Shown: positions 1-5,825 of the stretch, piece after piece | Layout of the letters: every line of letters starts with the position of its first letter | How positions within the stretch are numbered: position 1 is the first letter of the stretch | NCBI GenBank assembly: GCA_902766575.1 | Contig: CACXED010000224.1 | Coordinates: 1 to 6,639 of the forward strand | DNA from: an uncultured Ruminococcus sp. | Lineage (GTDB): Bacteria > Bacillota > Clostridia > Oscillospirales > CAG-272 | Reading direction: 5' to 3' | DNA length: 6,639 nt | Position numbers and translations under genes: made by a program | The notes under the pieces: generated by a model | Told to the model about the DNA's origin: nothing | Seen by the model: the letters and a program-made list of their open reading frames with translations, nothing else | The model's database searches: none

Positions 1-341
1 CTGACAGAAGTGAGGTGTCCGGGACGGAGAACAACATCGATGTTGACGTTGAGCCGCTCCTCGACCGAACGGAAGCTGTCAAAAATAGCGTCGTCAACGA
101 TATCGCCGGTTGATTCCTCGACCCAGAACTCGTTTCCAACCTCCTCGCGGTAGAGGAAGGTCACGGTCTCTTTGTTGAAGTCAAGATTTGACGGCAGATC
201 GTCGCCATAGGGACTTTCAGTCTCGGCGGGAGTGGTTGAAGTCGGTTCTGTGACTTCTGACGGCGCTTTTTCGCCGCCGCAGGAGAGCGTTCCGGTCGCC
301 GCAAGCGCCAGAACGAGCAGGAGCAGGACTGTGCGTTTCAT
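1..341 (-). CDS. Extracellular solute-binding lipoprotein of an ABC importer, N-terminal part (cut by window edge)
   Basis: The visible 113 residues start at an ATG at 341 and stay open to the left edge, so the C-terminal part is missing. The N terminus has a charged MKRT start, a leucine-rich hydrophobic core (residues 5-16) and a cysteine at residue 21 in TLSC-GG. This looks like a lipoprotein signal peptide, although the box is not canonical because Leu sits at -2 instead of -3. A Ser/Thr/Pro/Glu-rich linker follows (about 26-48), typical for tethering a binding protein to the membrane. A folded region then begins with NKETVTFLYRE and later has a predicted helix containing VEERLNVNI. This pattern matches N termini of family-1 carbohydrate solute-binding lipoproteins in Clostridia. 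The ribosome site is GAGGT with 6 bases before ATG. The gene lies 39 bases after the Gfo/Idh/MocA gene with no terminator between, so it is probably third in the operon. The ligand is unknown. Confidence 0.82.
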   Translation of the reverse strand, partial: MKRTVLLLLVLALAATGTLSCGGEKAPSEVTEPTSTTPAETESPYGDDLPSNLDFNKETVTFLYREEVGNEFWVEESTGDIVDDAIFDSFRSVEERLNVNIDVVLRPGHLTSV

Positions 342-380
342 TTGTTTACCTCACTTTTTATTGAATTTTGTTGTAAGCTG

Positions 381-1394
381 TCAGCCTATGAACACATCGT
401 TTTCCGCGCCGCAGGTGTGGACGATAGTTTTCAGCAGCTCGACCTCGTAGTCGTAGCTCATGAGCATCTCAGCCTCGCCGCGAACCATCTTTGCGAAATG
501 CTCGAGCATCGGATAGTAGCGGTTGTAGGGCTCGGTCTTGAAATGCTCCGCGCAGCCCGACCAGTTGAACACCTTGGGATTGCTTGCCGAGGTGACGTTC
601 ATTTCGGTCGTCTGATTGCCGTTTTCGACGAGGATTTCCCACGGCTTAATCTCGATAGTGCCTTTGGTGCCGCTGATGACGAGCTGACGGCGGTCGAAGC
701 CGTTGCACTCGCTCGAGCAGGTCTTGATGAACGAGAGACCGCGGTCGTATTTGAATACCGCGAAGCCGTAATCGACCTCGGTAAGCCCGTCGTTTCCGGT
801 GGACAGCGACATGGGCAGAATTTCCTTGGGGAATCCCATAAACTGGCAGACCATATCGACGAGATGACAGCCGAGGAAGAACATCGGCCCGCCGATGTAG
901 CGTCCGAGCCAGATACGCTTATCCTTGGGATGACGGCTCGACATCTGCGCCTCGACCGAGAAGATATCGCCGAGTTCGCCGTTTTTCACAAGCTCCTTAG
1001 CTTTGATAACCATCGGATTGTAGCGGTACATATAGCCGATTTCGACCGGGAGCTGCTTTTCCTTCATAATCGACATGAACTTCTCAAAGCGCGGGATATC
1101 TGCGCTGCCCGGCTTGTCGAGGAATACCGGAATTCCTTTCTCGGCGAATTTCAGCGCGTAGCCGACTTCATATTCCTTTCCGGCTTCGATGACGACGGCT
1201 TCGAGGTCGTCCATCGCGAGCAGCTCGTCGAGCGAATACTCGCGATAGCCCTCGTAGGGCTTGAGATTTTTCGTCCTGTCGAGATCGCAGACGCCGACGA
1301 TATCGAAAACCTCGGGGTGAGCCTTCATCTGGTTGAAGTTAGGCTCGGTGTGATCGTGCTTGTTTCCGATGAGAGCGGTTTTAACAGGTTTCAT
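381..1394 (-). CDS. Gfo/Idh/MocA-family NAD(P)-dependent oxidoreductase
   Basis: This 337-residue cytoplasmic protein has the normal length for the family. Its Rossmann half spans about residues 1-120. The first strand and turn read ALIGNKHDH (7-15), which departs from the usual GxGxxG, while the acidic ribose-binding position is present in VCDLD (35-39). The family EKP motif appears as DKP (93-95), giving the expected lysine, K94. The C-terminal alpha/beta half starts near YMYRYNP (121-127). The family histidine region reads FLGCHLVD (173-180), with H177 as the candidate catalytic histidine. The Asp that normally sits four residues before it is F173 here, so activity may differ from sugar or inositol dehydrogenases. 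The start ATG overlaps the TGA of the upstream dehydrogenase (ATGA, 1394-1391) and has a strong GGAGG at 1403-1407, so the two are almost certainly co-translated. Substrate is not predictable; a sugar, polyol or sugar acid is the usual class. Confidence 0.9.
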   Translation of the reverse strand: MKPVKTALIGNKHDHTEPNFNQMKAHPEVFDIVGVCDLDRTKNLKPYEGYREYSLDELLAMDDLEAVVIEAGKEYEVGYALKFAEKGIPVFLDKPGSADIPRFEKFMSIMKEKQLPVEIGYMYRYNPMVIKAKELVKNGELGDIFSVEAQMSSRHPKDKRIWLGRYIGGPMFFLGCHLVDMVCQFMGFPKEILPMSLSTGNDGLTEVDYGFAVFKYDRGLSFIKTCSSECNGFDRRQLVISGTKGTIEIKPWEILVENGNQTTEMNVTSASNPKVFNWSGCAEHFKTEPYNRYYPMLEHFAKMVRGEAEMLMSYDYEVELLKTIVHTCGAENDVFIG

Positions 1395-2413
1395 TTTAAT
1401 TTCCTCCAGTCAAACTGAGTTACCGGGAATGATTTTTCGTTGCAGAGGCGGGTGTAGACCTCGGGAGCTTCCTCGGGCGAGCGGGTGTCCTCAACCATGG
1501 AAGCGAGGTCGATTCTGCCGCCGTCGACGAGCTTTATTAGCGCGAGCGCGTCGTCGCGCTCAGTCCACCAGCCGGGAGAGGACTCGCCGTTAGGACGGGC
1601 ATTCGTGTGCGCTCCGACGAGCGTTATGCCCGGGCCGTGAACCTTGCGGTAGTAGTCGATTGTGAAGTCCGAGTGCCTTGTGCAGCCGAGCAGAGCCACT
1701 CTGCCGAATCTCGCCATGCAGTCGAGCACCATGTCGAGCGCTTTTCCGTTGCCTGTGACCTCGATTGCGACCTTGGCGCCGCCGTTTGTCAGCGACTTGA
1801 CGGTCGACGTGAAATTGTCTGCGAACGGATCGAGCGCGTAGTCAGCGCCGAACTTGAGTGCCTGCGCACGGCGGGCTTCGTCAGGGTCGACGGCGATCAC
1901 CGGAGCTGCTCCGGCGGCGCGGAGAAGCTGAACGGCGGTCAGTCCGAGCACTCCGAGTCCCATGACTATCGCGGACTCGCCGATCTCGGTGCGGCACTTT
2001 CTGACCGCGGCGAGAGGGAAGGTAGCGATATGTATCAGCGCTCCGGCGCTGTCGGAGATATTCTCGGGGAGCTTGTATATCTGTCTGAACGGCAGCGAGA
2101 CGTACTGCGCGTGAGTTGTCCAGGACATCGCGACGCGGTCGCCGGGCTTAAGGTCGGTATTGCCCTCGCCGACCTCCTCGATAATGCCGCAGGAGGAATA
2201 ACCGGCATAGCGCGGGAACTGGATGTTCTTTACCGCTTCTTCAAGCGGAACGACATAGCTGACGGTAGGCTCGCCGGAGACGTTAGCGCGCTCGGTACCG
2301 CTCGAAATCGACGAGACGAGTAGTCTGACTACCGCGTGACCGGGGGAGACGCGGGGCTTATCGCAGTCGAGAAGCTCGGCTGTCCCGGGAGATGTGAAAA
2401 CTATTCTTTTCAA
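1391..2413 (-). CDS. Zinc-independent medium-chain dehydrogenase/reductase (MDR superfamily)
   Basis: This 340-residue protein has an N-terminal GroES-like domain (about 1-125) and a Rossmann nucleotide-binding domain (about 140-290) with the motif GLGVLG at 152-157. An Asp at the end of the second strand (VIAVD, D176) suggests NAD over NADP. The canonical catalytic zinc ligands of alcohol dehydrogenases are absent. The usual Cys-Gly-Thr position reads SSISSGTE (34-41), the GHE position reads AGYSS (70-74), and there is no four-cysteine structural zinc loop. The SGTE form is known from the MDR branch that includes bacteriochlorophyllide-type dehydrogenases and two-domain MDR plus Gfo proteins. 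That fits the gene overlapping it downstream, a Gfo/Idh/MocA oxidoreductase. The start is TTG at 2413 (caa on the plus strand), preceded by AAAGGA at 9 bases. It is the first gene of the minus-strand operon, divergent from the AraC regulator. Substrate is unknown. Confidence 0.88.
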   Translation of the reverse strand: MKRIVFTSPGTAELLDCDKPRVSPGHAVVRLLVSSISSGTERANVSGEPTVSYVVPLEEAVKNIQFPRYAGYSSCGIIEEVGEGNTDLKPGDRVAMSWTTHAQYVSLPFRQIYKLPENISDSAGALIHIATFPLAAVRKCRTEIGESAIVMGLGVLGLTAVQLLRAAGAAPVIAVDPDEARRAQALKFGADYALDPFADNFTSTVKSLTNGGAKVAIEVTGNGKALDMVLDCMARFGRVALLGCTRHSDFTIDYYRKVHGPGITLVGAHTNARPNGESSPGWWTERDDALALIKLVDGGRIDLASMVEDTRSPEEAPEVYTRLCNEKSFPVTQFDWRKLK

Positions 2414-2422
2414 AATTTATCA

Positions 2423-2428
2423 TCCTTT
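2423..2428 (-). promoter_or_regulatory. Ribosome binding site fixing a TTG start
   Basis: AAAGGA on the minus strand lies 9 bases before TTG at 2413-2411. The only nearby ATG, at 2422-2420, is out of frame with the dehydrogenase, and the TTG frame gives a normal MDR N terminus (MKRIVFTSPG). The start is therefore a non-ATG codon, which may modestly lower translation of this gene. Confidence 0.65.
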
Positions 2429-2453
2429 CAAAGAAAAAATTGTTGATATAACT

Positions 2454-2482
2454 ATTATACACCCTTGACAGTAATTTGAAAA
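2454..2482 (-). promoter_or_regulatory. Promoter of the MDR-Gfo-lipoprotein operon
   Basis: On the minus strand a perfect -10 TATAAT (2459-2454) follows a weak -35 TTTTCA (2482-2477, four of six matches) at a 17-base spacing. The predicted transcript would start near 2447, leaving a leader of roughly 35 bases before the TTG start. A perfect -10 with a poor -35 is what one expects of an activator-dependent promoter. One copy of the putative operator motif (2465-2473) lies in its spacer, where a bound protein would affect polymerase directly. Confidence 0.6.
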
Positions 2483-2493
2483 TATGCTATACT
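2465..2493 (+). promoter_or_regulatory. Promoter of the AraC-family regulator gene
   Basis: A perfect -35 TTGACA (2465-2470) is followed by a 17-base spacer and a -10 TATACT (2488-2493, five of six). The transcript should begin near 2500, about 35 bases before the chosen start codon. The -35 falls inside the spacer of the divergent operon promoter, so the two promoters physically overlap and polymerase at one should hinder the other. Being close to consensus, it is likely active by default and held down by repression. Confidence 0.75.
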
Positions 2494-2521
2494 GTAAAAA
2501 ACATGAACAATACTGCAAAAA
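2465..2521. promoter_or_regulatory. Putative AraC-type operator: three TACTG(T/C)NAA half-sites
   Basis: Two near-identical direct repeats, ATACTGTAAAAA (2489-2500) and ATACTGCAAAAA (2510-2521), are offset by exactly 21 bp, two helical turns. An inverted copy, TACTGTCAA, lies on the minus strand (2473-2465) and forms a perfect inverted repeat ACAGTA/TACTGT with the first direct copy. AraC-family proteins commonly bind direct half-sites about 21 bp apart. The direct pair covers the -10 and start point of the regulator's own promoter, consistent with autorepression. The inverted copy sits between the -35 and -10 of the divergent operon. Binding by the adjacent regulator is an inference. Confidence 0.55.
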
Positions 2522-2524
2522 TAT

Positions 2525-2529
2525 GAGGG
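2525..2529 (+). promoter_or_regulatory. Ribosome binding site deciding the AraC regulator start
   Basis: GAGGG lies 5 bases before the ATG at 2535. The longest open frame begins at an ATG at 2484, but that codon lies upstream of the -10 box and the predicted transcription start near 2500, so it cannot be used by this promoter. A further in-frame ATG at 2523 has no ribosome site of its own. The 2535 start is therefore preferred. Confidence 0.7.
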
Positions 2530-2534
2530 CGAAA

Positions 2535-3284
2535 ATGAAAGACCTGATTTTTGACAAATCGATTTACTTCAATAAATGTACATGCTTTCAGGGGCATCAT
2601 ACCGACTCAATGTCCGGCGCGGTCTACAATTATCTCGCGCTGATGCACAAGGGCTTCGGACGTTTCATCGGCGAGGGCTATGACGTCGAGTTTGGTCCCG
2701 GAGATATGTATTTTGTTCCGATCGGATACAGATATCACTCCTACTGGCGCGGCGAAGGCGAGATAGTCTGGGACAGCTTTGCGTTCCGATGGTTTCCGAC
2801 CGAGCAGCGCTATCCGGTGCAGAGGCTCGAACCGGACGCGGAGCAGCTCGCGGTTTACAAAAAGCTCGCCGAGCTTCACCGCGTGGACTGCTCGACGATC
2901 GGAATGTTTTATTCGCTGCTCGGTTCTCTGCTGTCGAAAATGAAGCCTTGTAAGGAAACCGAGCACAGTATCATCGCCGACCGCGCAAAGGAAATTATGC
3001 GTTCTTCGCCCTCGCTGCCGATAAGTGAAGTCGCAAGGCGGCTCGGCGTCAGCGAATCTGGGCTTTACGCCGAGTTCCGGCGACTCGGAACTACTCCGGT
3101 CAGCGAACGCTTAAAGCAGATGTGCGACCACGCGGTCGAGCTGCTGGTAACGACCGATTTCACAGTCGAGGAAATCAGCGAGCACTGCGGCTTTGGCTCA
3201 TCCACATATTTCTATCGTGTTCTCAAGCGTCTTACCGGAAAGACCACGCGCGATATCCGCCGCACTCACAGTCAGGTTCTGTGA
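2535..3284 (+). CDS. AraC/XylS-family transcriptional regulator with cupin-like sensor domain
   Basis: With the 2535 start this is a 249-residue cytoplasmic DNA-binding regulator, slightly shorter than the typical 280-300. Residues 1-100 form a small beta-rich ligand-sensing half. It includes FGPGDMYFVPIGYRYHSYW (53-71), the recognisable cupin strand seen in sugar-responsive AraC proteins, with H68 in the usual position. A helical linker follows (about 100-140). The C-terminal AraC domain has two helix-turn-helix units: LPISEVARRLGVSESGLYAEF (first helices near 161-181) and TVEEISEHCGFGSSTYFYRV (210-229). The end reads TGKTTRDIRR, where most members have SP and YR. The gene is divergent from the MDR-Gfo-lipoprotein operon, shares its control region, and is followed 16 bases after the stop by a hairpin terminator. 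It probably controls that operon and itself. The effector is unknown, with a carbohydrate the usual type. Confidence 0.9.
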   Translation: MKDLIFDKSIYFNKCTCFQGHHTDSMSGAVYNYLALMHKGFGRFIGEGYDVEFGPGDMYFVPIGYRYHSYWRGEGEIVWDSFAFRWFPTEQRYPVQRLEPDAEQLAVYKKLAELHRVDCSTIGMFYSLLGSLLSKMKPCKETEHSIIADRAKEIMRSSPSLPISEVARRLGVSESGLYAEFRRLGTTPVSERLKQMCDHAVELLVTTDFTVEEISEHCGFGSSTYFYRVLKRLTGKTTRDIRRTHSQVL

Positions 3285-3300
3285 CCTCGCCGAAGAAAAA

Positions 3301-3327
3301 ACAGGGGCTGCTTTTGGCAGTCCCTGT
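3301..3327. terminator. Shared terminator between convergent genes
   Basis: An 11-bp stem pairs ACAGGGGCTGC (3301-3311) with GCAGTCCCTGT (3317-3327), including one G-U pair, around the loop TTTTG. On the minus strand it is followed by TTTTTTCTTC (3300-3291), an excellent tract for ending the ABC exporter operon, whose stop codon lies 7 bases before the stem. On the plus strand the tail is the weaker GAATATTTT, which could still end the AraC regulator transcript. It therefore looks bidirectional, and stronger in the minus direction. Confidence 0.85.
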
Positions 3328-3334
3328 GAATATT

Positions 3335-4936
3335 TTACAGTTTTTCAAATGCCTTTGCTCCGGAATTTTTCAGCCAGCCGAGCAGCAGCGCTGATAGAGC
3401 GGCTATGATTACAGCCGCCGCTGCGAGATATGCGGTCAGCCCTATTCTCCAGCCGAACGCGAAGTAGAGTCCTCCTATCAGCATCGCGACTCCCAATCCT
3501 CCGAACAGCGCGATAAAGACCGACATACTCTGCTTTATCGGCATGATCTCGTTTGTCCAGTGCAGGCTCGGGAACCTGATTCCCAAAAACAGGTCAACAC
3601 AGGACATGAACACCACATAGAGTATCACGACGATCAGAGCGAGCAGCTTTTCGGCTAAGTTCCCGCCAAAGCAGGGCATTATGCAGAGCATACATATCAT
3701 CGCCGGAATAATTGTGAGCAGCAGCTGCATTTTGAGCTTTGCCTCGAGCACCTGCCACCCGGTCACGGGGAGCGACTGCTTGATCCAGAGGCTCTTTCCC
3801 TCGAGCGAGACCGACGGAGCCGCCATATCGTTCATCGAAGCCATAAGGCAGACTGCCGCTATCATTATTATCTGCGTACATCCGGCGCGCTCTCCTCCGA
3901 ACATCGATTCAAAAATCGCCGCAAGTTCTTCGCCCTTTATCAGCATCGCGATCCCGGCAGCCGGCAGCATTATAGCTCCGAGTCCGCAGTTGAGCATATA
4001 GTTCGCGTTTGAGGTGAAGCGGGTCAGCTCGTTTTTGAGCAGCGACTGACCGACGCTGAGCTGCTCTGCGCTGCGCATAGCTTTGACGCGCCGGGTACCG
4101 TTTCCGGTAGACGTCGCGAGCTTAATGAAGCTCTTGGAGAGCATCAGATAGGTTAGTCCTGTGAGCGCGAGTATCAGCAGAATCACGAGGAGAAGCGGCA
4201 GTATATCGCCCTCTCCGGCTCTGCCAAGCAGGTACAGGAAATAAGCCTTGCCCTTGATTTCCTCGCCATAGAGCGCGGCGTTGGCGACCAGCTCCTGAAT
4301 CCAGCTCTGCGCCTTGAAGTAGATAAGATAATAGCCTGCGATAAACGCGAGCGATATCAGCACGGTAATATAGCTCTTGTTTTTCAGCTTCTGGCTGATC
4401 TTAGCGACCACCCAGCCGAGCAGGCAGGAAAGGATAGCTACGAATACGGAGATCAGCAGCACGTTCATCAGCCCGCCGACGATAGCCTTAAAGCTGAAGT
4501 TGAAGATCAGGTAAACGACCGCTGACGGAATACTCACGACGGCGGAGTAGAGAAGTCCCATCAGGTAAACTCCGGCGAGACGCGAGAGTATTATCGCTCC
4601 GACCGGAATCGGCAGCGAAAGCAGCAGATCGTTGTCCTTTGCGAGATAGAGTCCCGAGTAGGTCGAGAAAACGCTTCCGAACACTCCGAGAAAGATCGCT
4701 ATCATTCCGGTCAGAAGATAGTACAGCCAGCCCATCCCCGCTTCGCTGAGCGGCTCGCAGAGCAGCAGCGCGAGGAAGGTGAACATCCCGCCGAGGATAC
4801 CGACCATCAGCAAAATGTAGAGCAGGAAATAGAGCAGCGTCGAGGTTTTCGAGCGGCGCGTATTCTTTTTCGCGTCGTAGAAATAGCTGCGGAATATCTC
4901 GGCGAGCTGCTTTTTGATAAGTAGCTTCAGCATCAT
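3335..4936 (-). CDS. ABC-2 type exporter permease, large two-half membrane subunit
   Basis: This 533-residue integral membrane protein has roughly twelve hydrophobic segments by eye, beginning near residues 34-59 after a basic amphipathic N terminus. The first half carries AKDNDLLLSLPIP (99-111), the Leu-Pro signature of large ABC-2 permeases that pair with YtrB/YhaQ-like ATPases. A similar stretch, GKSLWIKQSLPV (380-391), appears in the second half after a cytoplasmic loop (about 267-312). This suggests an internally duplicated fold in which one chain supplies the whole membrane channel. Length and layout fit the family described as putative ABC exporter (ABC_tran_2). There is no signal peptide or periplasmic binding domain, so export is more likely than import. 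The ATG at 4936 overlaps the TGA of the ATPase gene (ATGA, 4936-4933), and a second ATG follows immediately. The cargo (peptide, lipid, antibiotic or ion) cannot be deduced. Confidence 0.87.
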   Translation of the reverse strand: MMLKLLIKKQLAEIFRSYFYDAKKNTRRSKTSTLLYFLLYILLMVGILGGMFTFLALLLCEPLSEAGMGWLYYLLTGMIAIFLGVFGSVFSTYSGLYLAKDNDLLLSLPIPVGAIILSRLAGVYLMGLLYSAVVSIPSAVVYLIFNFSFKAIVGGLMNVLLISVFVAILSCLLGWVVAKISQKLKNKSYITVLISLAFIAGYYLIYFKAQSWIQELVANAALYGEEIKGKAYFLYLLGRAGEGDILPLLLVILLILALTGLTYLMLSKSFIKLATSTGNGTRRVKAMRSAEQLSVGQSLLKNELTRFTSNANYMLNCGLGAIMLPAAGIAMLIKGEELAAIFESMFGGERAGCTQIIMIAAVCLMASMNDMAAPSVSLEGKSLWIKQSLPVTGWQVLEAKLKMQLLLTIIPAMICMLCIMPCFGGNLAEKLLALIVVILYVVFMSCVDLFLGIRFPSLHWTNEIMPIKQSMSVFIALFGGLGVAMLIGGLYFAFGWRIGLTAYLAAAAVIIAALSALLLGWLKNSGAKAFEKL

Positions 4937-5652
4937 TTTTCCACGCCCTCGCCTTCAAGCTCAAGGAATACCTCCTCAAGGCTGTCGTCGCCCTTGACCT
5001 CGTCCATCGTACCGGAGCGGATCAGGCTTCCAGCTTTGATTATCGCGACCTTATCGCAGAGCTTTTCTGCGACCTCAAGCACATGGGTGGAGAAGAATAT
5101 CGCTCCGCCGCCTGTGCAGACCTCGCGCATCATGCCCTTGAGGAGATGCGACGCTTTCGGGTCGAGACCGACAAAGGGCTCGTCCATGATTATCAGCTTC
5201 GGCTCGTGGATCCACGCGGAGATAATCGCGAGCTTCTGTTTCATTCCGTGGGAGTAGGCGGCGATCGACTGATTAAGATCCTTGGTGAGCTCAAACAGAT
5301 CGGCGTAGCGCTCGATGCGGCTTTTGCGGTCGGCGGCGCTGACGCCGAAGATATCGGCGATGAAATTGAGATAGCCGATACCGGTCATGAACTCGTAGAG
5401 ATCGGGATTATCCGGGATGTAAGCGATCTGCTTCTTGCAGGCGAGCGGCTCGTCCTTGACCGACTTTCCGCCGATGAGGATCTCTCCCGAGTCAAAGTCG
5501 AGTATCCCGGCTACCGATTTGAGCGTCGTGGTCTTGCCCGCGCCGTTGTGGCCGATGAAGCCGTAGATCTCTCCGGGAGCGATGTGGAGCGTTAAATCGT
5601 CGACGGCTCTTTTTTCGCCGTAGACCTTGGTGAGATGATTTATCTGAAGCAT
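4933..5652 (-). CDS. ABC transporter ATP-binding protein (ABC-2 exporter type)
   Basis: This 239-residue cytoplasmic ATPase drives the permease encoded right after it. All core motifs are visible: Walker A GHNGAGKTT (34-42), the signature motif as YSHGMKQ (133-139), Walker B LIIMDEP (153-159) with E158 as the catalytic glutamate, D-loop GLDP (162-165) and the switch histidine H190 in STH. Two variants are typical of this branch. The Q-loop region reads YIPDNPDLYE (78-87) without the glutamine, and the signature has HG in place of GG. The acidic C-terminal tail (LEEVFLELEGEG) is also common in such exporter ATPases. The ATG at 5652 has a strong GGAGG 7 bases before it and is the first gene of a two-gene operon behind a near-consensus promoter with a palindromic operator. 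No dedicated regulator gene is seen in the window. Confidence 0.93.
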   Translation of the reverse strand: MLQINHLTKVYGEKRAVDDLTLHIAPGEIYGFIGHNGAGKTTTLKSVAGILDFDSGEILIGGKSVKDEPLACKKQIAYIPDNPDLYEFMTGIGYLNFIADIFGVSAADRKSRIERYADLFELTKDLNQSIAAYSHGMKQKLAIISAWIHEPKLIIMDEPFVGLDPKASHLLKGMMREVCTGGGAIFFSTHVLEVAEKLCDKVAIIKAGSLIRSGTMDEVKGDDSLEEVFLELEGEGVEK

Positions 5653-5668
5653 AGTCAGACCTCCGTTG

Positions 5669-5702
5669 GACGCGCTGACAGATAAGTGTCATTTTCCGCG
5701 CC
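5669..5702 (-). other. Possible leader hairpin upstream of the ABC ATPase ribosome site
   Basis: In the predicted leader RNA (minus strand), GGCGCG (5702-5697) can pair with CGCGTC (5674-5669) with one G-U pair. Above an uneven internal loop, TGACA (5691-5687) pairs with TGTCA (5680-5676) around a 6-base loop. The structure ends 4 bases before the GGAGG ribosome site and has no U tract, so it is not a terminator. It could affect translation or message stability. This is a folding guess by eye. Confidence 0.3.
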
Positions 5703-5718
5703 GATGTTTATTTTGCTT

Positions 5719-5737
5719 TGATATCATAATGATATCA
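5719..5737. promoter_or_regulatory. Perfect 19-bp palindromic operator over the ABC operon -10 box
   Basis: TGATATCAT-A-ATGATATCA is a perfect inverted repeat centred on 5728, and it also contains two direct copies of the self-complementary TGATATCA. It fully covers the -10 box of the ABC operon promoter, so a dimeric repressor bound here would block transcription. ABC exporters with YtrB-like ATPases are often controlled by GntR-type (YtrA-like) repressors, but no regulator is encoded in this window, so the binding protein is unidentified. Confidence 0.7.
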
Positions 5738-5757
5738 CATTGTAAGCGGTTTGTCAA
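5729..5757 (-). promoter_or_regulatory. Promoter of the ABC exporter operon
   Basis: On the minus strand a perfect -35 TTGACA (5757-5752) is followed by a 17-base spacer and a -10 TATCAT (5734-5729, five of six). Transcription should begin near 5722, giving a leader of about 70 bases before the ATPase start at 5652. The -10 lies within the 19-bp palindrome, so the promoter looks strong but repressible. Confidence 0.78.
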
Positions 5758-5791
5758 GTACCTGTTGGAAAATTTTTCGAAAAAAACAAAA

Positions 5792-5816
5792 TTCCCGCCC
5801 GGACAGCGGGCGGGAA
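5792..5816 (-). terminator. Intrinsic terminator of the glycohydrolase gene
   Basis: A 10-bp GC-rich stem pairs TTCCCGCCCG (5792-5801) with CGGGCGGGAA (5807-5816) around the loop GACAG. On the minus strand it is followed by TTTGTTTTTTT (down to about 5777), a good U tract. It starts 9 bases beyond the TAA of the glycohydrolase gene. It also separates that gene from the ABC operon promoter, so the exporter is an independent transcription unit. Confidence 0.9.
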
Positions 5817-5825
5817 AATTCGGTT

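Noticed and set aside
342..1418. Long plus-strand open frame of 358 codons opposite the Gfo gene
   Set aside because: It is longer than the true gene but matches no family, has no ribosome site, and mirrors the codon pattern of the well-supported Gfo protein.
1607..2323. Plus-strand open frame opposite the MDR dehydrogenase
   Set aside because: Arg/Asp/Val/Ala-rich composition typical of an antisense shadow, with no recognisable domain; the minus-strand MDR has full domain support.
2484..2534. N-terminal extension of the AraC regulator from the ATG at 2484
   Set aside because: This ATG lies within the promoter, before the predicted transcript start, and has no ribosome site; the ATG at 2535 has one.
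5083..5595. Plus-strand open frame opposite the ABC ATPase
   Set aside because: It is a shadow of the ATPase codons; all ABC motifs are on the minus strand.
5741..5754. Possible catabolite-control (cre) site, TGTAAGCGGTTTGT
   Set aside because: The first twelve positions fit the consensus but the final CA is GT, so the half-site symmetry required by CcpA is broken; it overlaps the -35 only by chance as far as can be seen.
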